Origin: Methanosarcinales archaeon | GTDB lineage: Archaea; Nanobdellota; Nanobdellia; Woesearchaeales; CG1-02-33-12 | Assembly (NCBI GenBank): GCA_017610505.1 | Contig: JAFCBX010000052.1 | Location: 1 to 11,422 of the forward strand | DNA: 11,422 nucleotides | Direction of reading: 5' to 3' | Shown here: positions 6,614-11,422 of the stretch, piece after piece | Layout of the letters: each line of letters begins with the position of its first letter | How positions within the stretch are numbered: the stretch's first letter is position 1 | Notes under the pieces: model-generated | Databases searched by the model: none | What the model saw: the letters and a program-made list of their open reading frames with translations, nothing else | Told to the model about the DNA's origin: nothing | Program-made: the position numbers and the translations under genes

Positions 6614-7624
6614 ATGCTTGACCTGCTTAACAAGCATGAAGAATTCAAGATAAGCTATTCTTTTTCAGGTGTTATCCTAGAGCAATTTGAGGAGTTTATG
6701 CCTTCTGTTCTTCAGTCATTCAGGGATTTAGTTGATACGGGAAAAGTTGAAATTCTTGATGAGACATATTATCATTCGCTTGCATTCCTGCATTCAAAAC
6801 AGGAATTTAAGGAGCAGGTTATTTTGCATAATAAAAAAATAAGGAGCTTGTTTAAGCAAAATCCATCTATTTTCAGGAATACAGAGCTTGTCTATAATAA
6901 TGAGCTTGCAAATTTTGTTGAGTCAATGGGCTATAAGGGAATACTGGCAGAGGGAGCATATACTCCAAAGACAACATCAAGAATAAAGCTTTTGCTTAAA
7001 AACTACAAATTATCAGATGATGTTGCATTCAGGTTCTCAGATAGGAGCTGGAAGGAATGGCCGCTAACAGTTAATAAATACACCAGTTGGATTAATGCTG
7101 TTAATGGAAATGGCAATCTAGTAAATCTTTTTATGGATTATGAGACATTTGGTGAGCACCAGTGGGCAGATACAGGGATATTTAATTTTTTGAGATACTT
7201 ACCTCAGGAGCTATTGAAGCACCCTGACAATGATTTCAAAACTCCAAGTGAGGCAATAAAAACATATAATCCTGTTGCAGAACTGGATATTCACAACCCT
7301 ATTTCATGGGCAGATATTGAGAGAGATACAAGTGCATGGGATGGGAATGACATGCAAAAGTCAGCAATAAATGAGATATATCTTATAGAAGAAGCAATAA
7401 AAAAATCAAAAGATAAAAAACTTATTAATGACTGGAGAAATCTTCAGACAAGCGACCATTTTTATTATATGTGCACAAAGTGGTTCAATGATGGTGATGT
7501 ACATAAATATTTTAATCCTTATGACAATCCTTATGATGCATTTATAACCTTTATGAATATATTAAATGATATAAACTTCAGGCTAAAAGAGAATAATACT
7601 TTAAAAAAAGAGGTGGTAGTATGA
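6614..7624 (+). CDS. GH57 alpha-amylase/4-alpha-glucanotransferase-like protein, lacking its N-terminus through a frameshift
   Basis: The open frame gives 336 residues from the first ATG, but the natural gene starts at 6469 in another frame. GH57 enzymes use a (beta/alpha)7 barrel to cut or transfer alpha-glucan. Motif 2 is seen at GKVEILDETYYHSL (43-56), motif 3 at FRNTELVYNN (87-96) with E91 as the expected nucleophile, and motif 4 at FMDYETFGEHQW (173-184) with D175 as acid/base. KLLLKNYKLSDDVAFRFS (125-142) is also a strong family block. After LAEGA (111-115) the sequence jumps to YTPKTTSR. Relatives usually have an ILGWRSPNYVY-like stretch here, so an in-frame loss of about 12 residues is likely. 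With motif 1 disconnected and this loop shortened, activity is doubtful. The stop overlaps the next start as ATGA. The family is certain; functional status is not. Confidence 0.85.
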   Translation: MLDLLNKHEEFKISYSFSGVILEQFEEFMPSVLQSFRDLVDTGKVEILDETYYHSLAFLHSKQEFKEQVILHNKKIRSLFKQNPSIFRNTELVYNNELANFVESMGYKGILAEGAYTPKTTSRIKLLLKNYKLSDDVAFRFSDRSWKEWPLTVNKYTSWINAVNGNGNLVNLFMDYETFGEHQWADTGIFNFLRYLPQELLKHPDNDFKTPSEAIKTYNPVAELDIHNPISWADIERDTSAWDGNDMQKSAINEIYLIEEAIKKSKDKKLINDWRNLQTSDHFYYMCTKWFNDGDVHKYFNPYDNPYDAFITFMNILNDINFRLKENNTLKKEVVV

Positions 7625-7950
7625 AAGCAAAAAGAAAAGTGGCAAAGAAAAAAGGGGTTAAAAAGAAAAAAACAGAGAAAAAAAATATATTGAAGGATAC
7701 TAAATCAAACCATTATTTTTTTGTTAAGGATGGTACAATTTTGAAGAATGTGTTGGATTTATCCAAACACCTTGATAAAATGGCTGATGAAGTATTTAAG
7801 CATCATGTCAATGAGATTAAAAATGATTTCAGCAATTGGATTAAAGATGTCTTTAAGGAAGAAAAGCTGGCAAAAGAGCTTTTGAAAACAACTGATAAGG
7901 ACAAGACACAGATAATTATCTTAAAGCATGTAATAAAGAAATTCAGATAA
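7621..7950 (+). CDS. DUF5752-like small protein with a lysine-rich N-terminus
   Basis: A 109-residue protein. The first 25 residues are mostly lysine (MKAKRKVAKKKGVKKKKTEK), which could bind nucleic acid or an anionic partner. Residues 30-90 form the recognisable part: YFF...ILKNVLDLSKHLDKMADEVFKHHVNEIKNDFSNWIKDV. The HH pair (61-62) and NDFxxWIxD (68-76) fit my memory of DUF5752, a family without known function that occurs near glycosyltransferases and GH57 enzymes. Its start overlaps the GH57 stop (ATGA), and GAGGTGG at 7610-7616 is the strongest ribosome binding site in the window, so it is translationally tied to GH57. It is a paralogue of the next gene. Its role is unknown; a scaffold or regulator of the glucan enzymes is only a guess. 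Confidence 0.7.
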   Translation: MKAKRKVAKKKGVKKKKTEKKNILKDTKSNHYFFVKDGTILKNVLDLSKHLDKMADEVFKHHVNEIKNDFSNWIKDVFKEEKLAKELLKTTDKDKTQIIILKHVIKKFR

Positions 7951-7955
7951 AAGGG

Positions 7956-8387
7956 GTGATAATAATAGTAAGAAAAATTTTGTTTCCAGAAGATGCAAAC
8001 TTAATACTGACGGATGTTATTCCAAAGCATTACTTTAATCTGCACATGGGAACATCTATAAGAAACCTGCAAGAGCTTGCTGATGCCTTGGAAATAATGG
8101 ATGAAAATACATTTAAACATCATGTAACAAAAGACAAAAATGATTTTAGCAACTGGGTAAAGGATGTTGTTTGTGATATTGACCTCAGCAAGGAATTATT
8201 AAAAGCAAAGACAAGGGAAGAGGCACTCAAAATAATGAAAAAAAGAATTGGCAAGCTTGACAAACTTCAGAGAAGTTACTGCCCAAAAGAGCAGTTAAGA
8301 TGTTGTGTCATGGAGTTTTTTTATGGCTTGGCAATAGGAATACTTTTAGGGCTGATAATTGCAGCAATAAGAGCTGGGTTAGGTTAA
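7956..8387 (+). CDS. DUF5752-like protein with C-terminal membrane anchor
   Basis: This 143-residue paralogue of the preceding gene shares KHYF, the L.ELADALE helix, FKHHV (53-57) and KNDFSNWVKDV (61-71). It adds a C-terminal arm (84-118) containing YCPKEQLRCC, then a single hydrophobic glycine-rich helix EFFYGLAIGILLGLIIAA (120-137) ending in IRAGLG. This looks like a tail anchor, with the DUF5752 domain facing the cytoplasm. The start is uncertain. GTG at 7956 lies inside GGGGTGAT (7953-7960), which itself looks like the ribosome binding site; the best-spaced codons after it are ATA/GTA (7965-7970), and the next usable start is TTG at 7980, rather far away. The gene ends the rightward operon, 16 bp from the convergent SRP54 gene. 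Function unknown. Confidence 0.7.
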   Translation: MIIIVRKILFPEDANLILTDVIPKHYFNLHMGTSIRNLQELADALEIMDENTFKHHVTKDKNDFSNWVKDVVCDIDLSKELLKAKTREEALKIMKKRIGKLDKLQRSYCPKEQLRCCVMEFFYGLAIGILLGLIIAAIRAGLG

Positions 8388-8400
8388 TTAAAAGAATTAA
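8384..8400. terminator. Weak inverted repeat between convergent genes
   Basis: TTAATT (8384-8389), loop AAAAG, AATTAA (8395-8400) is a perfect 6-bp inverted repeat centred on the 16-bp convergent gap and overlapping the stop of the plus-strand gene. It is all A/T and has no long T-run on the plus strand. On the minus strand TTCTTTT lies within it. It may help end transcription from either side. Confidence 0.22.
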
Positions 8401-8403
8401 TAC

Positions 8404-10035
8404 TTACTTAAACTTCATACCTTGCATGCCATTGCCACTGAACTTTTTCATCATTCTTTCCATTTGCTTCTGGTTGCCGCCCTTGAAGAGCTTTGCCATT
8501 TTTTTGCTCTGCCTGTACTGTTTTAATAATTCTCTTATTTCCCTTGTAGATATTCCTGAGCCCTTTGCAATTCTGTCAATTCTTGTGATGCTTATGATGT
8601 CTGGGTCTTCAAGCTCTTCTCTTGACATTGAGTCCATGATAAAGCGCCATTTTTTCAGCTTGCCCTCCTGAACTTTTAACAAATCTTTTGGCATCTTTAA
8701 CTGGGAAAAACCAGGAATCATTTCTGTTATCTTGCTCAAAGGTCCCATCTTGCTCATTGCCTGCATCTGCTCATATAAATCAATTAGATTAAATTCTCCT
8801 TTGAGAAACCTTTTTCCTAAATCCTCTGCATCTTCTTTTGAGATAGCTTGTTCTGCTTTTTCTAATAATGCTTCAAGATCACCCATACCAAGCAATCTTG
8901 AGATAAATCCCTCTGGCTTGAAAACCTCTAAATCACCTAATTTTTCACCAACACCAATGAACTTTATTTTTGTATCTGTTGCAGAGCATGCTGTTAAAGC
9001 ACCGCCTGCTTTTGCAGTACCATCCATCTTTGTTACAATCACGCCTGTTATTTTGCATGATTCATGAAATTTTTGTGCTTGTTTCTGGGCTGCCTGGCCA
9101 ATGTCTGCACTTATTACCAGAAGATTTTCCTCTGGCTTTACAGCATTATTTATTTTTTTTATTTCTTCAATTAAATCCTTTGATAATGCATCCCTTCCAG
9201 AAGTGTCTATGATTATTATATTATATTTATTAAATTCTTTTTCAAACTTTTTCAGTATGTTTAATGGATTTTTCTCCTTTTTGTCAAGAAAAACAGGAAC
9301 ATTTGCCTTTTTAGCTATTTGTTCTATCTGCTCCATTGCAGCTGGCCTGTGGGTATCAAGACCAACTAATGCAGCCTTATAGCCTCTTTTTGTATAATAT
9401 TTTGCAAGCTTTCCTGCCTGTGTTGTTTTTCCAGAGCCAAACAATCCAACAAGCATTATCTTTGTTGGTTTTTTCTTTATTTCTATCTTGCCTTCTTCTT
9501 TTCCGACAAAATCTACTAATTCCTCATAAACTATTTTTACAAGATATTCCTTTTTTGTCAGGCCAGCTGGGGTTTCTTCTTTTAAGGCACGCTCTTTTAT
9601 CTTATTGCTTAAGTCAAAGACTAATTTAACATTAACATCTGCCTGCAATAAAGCACGTTGAATGTCCTTCACAAGCTCATTAATGAGTTTTTCGTCAACA
9701 AATATGGCTTTCGCTATCTTGCTTAATGTATTTTTTATTGAGCTTCCAAGCTTCTCAAGCACCATTTTACATCTGAAAACAGGTGTTAATTTAGGAACGT
9801 CAAAGAAATCATTCCCTGAATCAATCATGTCCTGCAGGCTTTCATCAGATAGTGGTTGAGCTCCGTTATCTTTTGGTAAAGATTTTCTGAATGCTCCAAT
9901 ATGACTTAATTCTTCAGCAGCAGTAAGAGGATATTCTTCTGTATTTTCTAATTCTTCCATAATTTTGTTAGCATAACCGCAACCACAATCATTTACTGAA
10001 TTAGGGTACTTTGAAGTCTTGTAACCATCTGTCAT
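8404..10035 (-). CDS. srp54: Signal recognition particle GTPase SRP54, with an unusual 90-residue N-terminal extension
   Basis: SRP54 binds 7S RNA and signal sequences of nascent chains and docks with FtsY/SR for membrane targeting. From M91 (ATG at 9765) the protein is 453 residues, the normal archaeal length. It has an N domain (91-185), a P-loop GLFGSGKTT (197-205), DTHRPAA (227-233), DTSGR (277-281), TKMDG (335-339) and GVGEKLGDLEVF (361-372). A methionine-rich M domain (about 395-543) carries the RNA-binding segment ITRIDRIAKGSGIS (483-496). The frame also runs 90 codons further upstream to ATG at 10035. That extension is acidic, contains DCGCG (16-20) and LENTEEYPLTAAEEL (29-43), and matches nothing I know. 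Support for the upstream start: TATA box, AAAGGT ribosome binding site, no stops, and codon-like composition. Support for M91: TGTAAAATGG resembles other starts here. Both may be used. The SRP54 identity is certain; the extension is open. Confidence 0.93.
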   Translation of the reverse strand: MTDGYKTSKYPNSVNDCGCGYANKIMEELENTEEYPLTAAEELSHIGAFRKSLPKDNGAQPLSDESLQDMIDSGNDFFDVPKLTPVFRCKMVLEKLGSSIKNTLSKIAKAIFVDEKLINELVKDIQRALLQADVNVKLVFDLSNKIKERALKEETPAGLTKKEYLVKIVYEELVDFVGKEEGKIEIKKKPTKIMLVGLFGSGKTTQAGKLAKYYTKRGYKAALVGLDTHRPAAMEQIEQIAKKANVPVFLDKKEKNPLNILKKFEKEFNKYNIIIIDTSGRDALSKDLIEEIKKINNAVKPEENLLVISADIGQAAQKQAQKFHESCKITGVIVTKMDGTAKAGGALTACSATDTKIKFIGVGEKLGDLEVFKPEGFISRLLGMGDLEALLEKAEQAISKEDAEDLGKRFLKGEFNLIDLYEQMQAMSKMGPLSKITEMIPGFSQLKMPKDLLKVQEGKLKKWRFIMDSMSREELEDPDIISITRIDRIAKGSGISTREIRELLKQYRQSKKMAKLFKGGNQKQMERMMKKFSGNGMQGMKFK

Positions 10036-10051
10036 TTTTACCTTTGTTCTA

Positions 10052-10071
10052 TTGTAACTAGTTAGTTACAA
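10052..10071. promoter_or_regulatory. Perfect 20-bp palindrome in the srp54 promoter (putative operator)
   Basis: TTGTAACTA (10052-10060), GT, TAGTTACAA (10063-10071) is a 9-bp inverted repeat without mismatch. It lies between the TATA-like box and the ATG at 10035, about where transcription should begin, so a bound dimeric repressor would block initiation. Its core ACTA-NN-TAGT also occurs in the palindrome at 4398-4411 in the glycogen regulatory gap. Confidence 0.6.
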
Positions 10072-10074
10072 CTT

Positions 10075-10085
10075 CTTTATAAATC
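10075..10085 (-). promoter_or_regulatory. Probable TATA box of srp54
   Basis: The minus strand reads GATTTATAAAG, centred about 45 bp before the ATG at 10035. At archaeal spacing the start of transcription would fall near 10055, giving a leader of about 20 bases that contains AAAGGT. This supports translation from the upstream ATG rather than only from 9765. Confidence 0.5.
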
Positions 10086-10096
10086 TTTCGATTTAT
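10079..10096 (-). other. Hairpin with GAAA tetraloop between thrS and srp54
   Basis: On the minus strand, ATAAATC-GAAA-GATTTAT is a perfect 7-bp stem with a GNRA-type loop. Outer CTTT/AAAG pieces (10099-10102 and 10075-10078) could extend it past a 2-base bulge. It follows the T-run after thrS and covers the srp54 TATA box. It may protect the thrS 3' end or be a by-product of the promoter sequence. Confidence 0.4.
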
Positions 10097-10098
10097 TC

Positions 10099-10113
10099 AA
10101 AGAAAAAAAGAAA
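10099..10113 (-). terminator. Oligo-T terminator after thrS
   Basis: Immediately after the thrS stop (10116-10114) the minus strand reads TTTCTTTTTTTCTTT. Archaeal RNA polymerase commonly stops at such T-runs without needing a hairpin. It separates thrS from the srp54 promoter. Confidence 0.55.
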
Positions 10114-11422
10114 TTAAAACTTAATTTCAGACGATTTATTGTCTATAATCTCCTGCATCTTTTTGATTAAGTCTTCTGGCTTTATATTGAAATAAACCTT
10201 GCCGTCAAGTGTTCTTACTGCTACTGTGTTGTTTTTCTGCTCTTTGTCTCCAACAGTCAGGATTAATGGGATTTTCTTTAGCTGGGCCTCCCTAACCTTT
10301 TTTGGCATTGTCTCTGCCCTGAAATCAGTCTCAACCCTTATACTGCTTTTTTCTAGTTCCTGTTTTATCTTTTCCCCGTAAGGAATGTGGCTGTCATTTA
10401 TGTTTAGGATAATTGCCTGTACTGGTGAGAGCCATAATGGGAATTTTCCTGCGTAATGCTCTATAAGTATCCCCAGGAATCTTTCTATTGAACCGTATAT
10501 AACTCTATGAATCATAATAGGCCTATGCTTTTTGCCATCCTTTCCCTCATATGTAAGGTCAAACTTTTCAGGCATTGCAAAATCAAGCTGTATTGTTCCG
10601 CACTGCCATGTTCTTCCAATACAATCCTTTAGATGAAAATCTATTTTTGGTCCGTAAAAAGCTCCGTCGCCTTCATTAATTTTGTATTTTATTTTTTTAG
10701 CATCCAAGGCAGCTTTTAAGCCAGCAGTTGCTTTTTCCCATACCTCATCAGAGCCCATTGCATTGTCTGGCTTTGTGCTTAACTCAACCTTATAACTAAA
10801 TCCAAATGTTTTGTAAAATTTATCTGTCAGGTTGATTACTCCGATAATCTCATCTTTTATCTGCTCTTCTGTCATGAATATATGCGCATCATCCTGCGTA
10901 AAGCATCTTACCCTAAATAATCCTGCAAGAACACCAGATAGCTCGTGCCTGTGAACAGTTCCCATTTCCCCCATTCTCATTGGAAGCTCTCTATATGACC
11001 TTAATTTTGTCTTGTAGATTAACATCCCTCCTGGGCAGTTCATTGGCTTTATTGCATAATCCTGGTCATCTATCTTGGTAAAGTACATGTTTTCCTTGTA
11101 ATGATCCCAATGGCCGCTCTGCTCCCATAGTTTCCTGTTTAATATCATTGGTGTTATAACTTCAGTATAGCCAGCTTTTACATGCTCTTTTCTCCAGAAA
11201 TCCTTTAAAATATTTACTATAATGGTTCCCTTTGGATGGAAGAATGGAAAACCAGGGCCTTCGTCATGCATGCTGAATAAATTAAGCTCTTTTCCTAGCT
11301 TACGATGGTCTCTTTTTTCTGCTTCTTCTAATAAAGCTGTGTATGCATTTAGCTGTTTTTTGTCTGGGAATGAAATTCCGTAAACTCTCTGCAGCTGCTT
11401 GTTTTTTGCATCTCCCCTCCAA
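10114..11422 (-). CDS. thrS: Threonyl-tRNA synthetase, bacterial type, C-terminal two thirds (cut by window edge)
   Basis: The frame is open from the right edge to TAA at 10116-10114, giving 435 residues. A start at the ATG at 11271 would be false, because the 50 codons before it (WRGDAKNKQLQRVYG...LFS) are clear ThrRS sequence linking the editing and catalytic domains. The class II core follows: MHDEGPGFPFFHPKG, MNCPGG (with the zinc-binding Cys), motif 2 around TVHRHE...FRVRCFTQDDAHIF (with a zinc-binding His), and motif 3 IHRVIYGSIERFLGILIEHY (with the third ligand, His). The C-terminal 100 residues form the anticodon-binding domain (PVQAIILNINDSHIPYG... to VYFNIKPEDLI). The order and motifs fit the bacterial enzyme rather than the form with the archaeal DTD-like editing domain, but the N-terminus is outside the window. 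It charges tRNA-Thr in the cytoplasm. Confidence 0.95.
   Translation of the reverse strand, partial: WRGDAKNKQLQRVYGISFPDKKQLNAYTALLEEAEKRDHRKLGKELNLFSMHDEGPGFPFFHPKGTIIVNILKDFWRKEHVKAGYTEVITPMILNRKLWEQSGHWDHYKENMYFTKIDDQDYAIKPMNCPGGMLIYKTKLRSYRELPMRMGEMGTVHRHELSGVLAGLFRVRCFTQDDAHIFMTEEQIKDEIIGVINLTDKFYKTFGFSYKVELSTKPDNAMGSDEVWEKATAGLKAALDAKKIKYKINEGDGAFYGPKIDFHLKDCIGRTWQCGTIQLDFAMPEKFDLTYEGKDGKKHRPIMIHRVIYGSIERFLGILIEHYAGKFPLWLSPVQAIILNINDSHIPYGEKIKQELEKSSIRVETDFRAETMPKKVREAQLKKIPLILTVGDKEQKNNTVAVRTLDGKVYFNIKPEDLIKKMQEIIDNKSSEIKF

Noticed and set aside
6469..6620. Programmed ribosomal frameshifting to join the two GH57 parts
   Set aside because: A shift of one base would still leave out about six conserved residues after HQP, and there is no clear slippery heptamer at the junction. 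A deletion explains the data better.
8732..9629. Several plus-strand frames of 80-111 codons opposite srp54
   Set aside because: They are overlapping shadows of the SRP54 GTPase domain, with no ribosome binding sites or recognisable motifs.
1..11422. tRNA, rRNA or insertion sequence
   Set aside because: Gaps between genes are all under 200 bases, and I saw no cloverleaf-like GC-rich segment, transposase motif or terminal inverted repeats.

Overview
The window looks like a piece of an AT-rich archaeal genome, most likely a small-genome DPANN lineage of the Woesearchaeota/Pacearchaeota kind. This is inferred from the archaeal form of SRP54, TATA-box-like promoters at archaeal spacing, oligo-T terminators, AGA/AGG arginine codons, weak or absent Shine-Dalgarno sites, and a GT3 glycogen synthase sitting beside a GH57 glycosidase and two DUF5752-like proteins. 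The threonyl-tRNA synthetase is of the bacterial type, which is also found in many DPANN archaea. The lineage cannot be fixed from this window alone.

Bases 1-8387 form a divergent glycogen/alpha-glucan locus built around a regulatory gap at 4291-4482. Leftward (minus strand) run an AsnC/Lrp-type regulator, a GT3 glycogen synthase, a GalT/ADP-glucose-phosphorylase-like nucleotidylyltransferase, and the N-terminal part of a glycogen debranching enzyme that leaves the window at base 1. Rightward (plus strand) run a GT4 glycosyltransferase, a short-chain dehydrogenase, a GH57 amylase/glucanotransferase and two tandem DUF5752-like small proteins, the second with a C-terminal membrane helix. The gap carries two oppositely facing TATA-like boxes and seven TTAC/GTAA half-sites arranged as short palindromes. 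These are a plausible target of the adjacent regulator.

Bases 8404-11422 hold minus-strand housekeeping genes: the SRP GTPase SRP54, preceded by its own promoter and a perfect 20-bp palindrome, and the C-terminal two thirds of threonyl-tRNA synthetase, which runs off the right edge. The SRP54 frame opens 90 codons before the normal N-terminus, and that extension is unlike anything I recognise.

No clear new defence or mobile system is visible. What stands out is (1) the SRP54 N-terminal extension with its palindromic promoter, and (2) a cluster of length changes confined to the glycogen locus: an exact 42-bp in-frame tandem duplication in the debranching enzyme, an exact 8-bp tandem duplication that frameshifts the GalT-like gene, a frame-breaking deletion just after the HQP motif of the GH57 gene, and a probable second, in-frame deletion inside that gene. 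Either this locus is decaying or variable in the organism, or the assembly is faulty here. Read mapping would decide.
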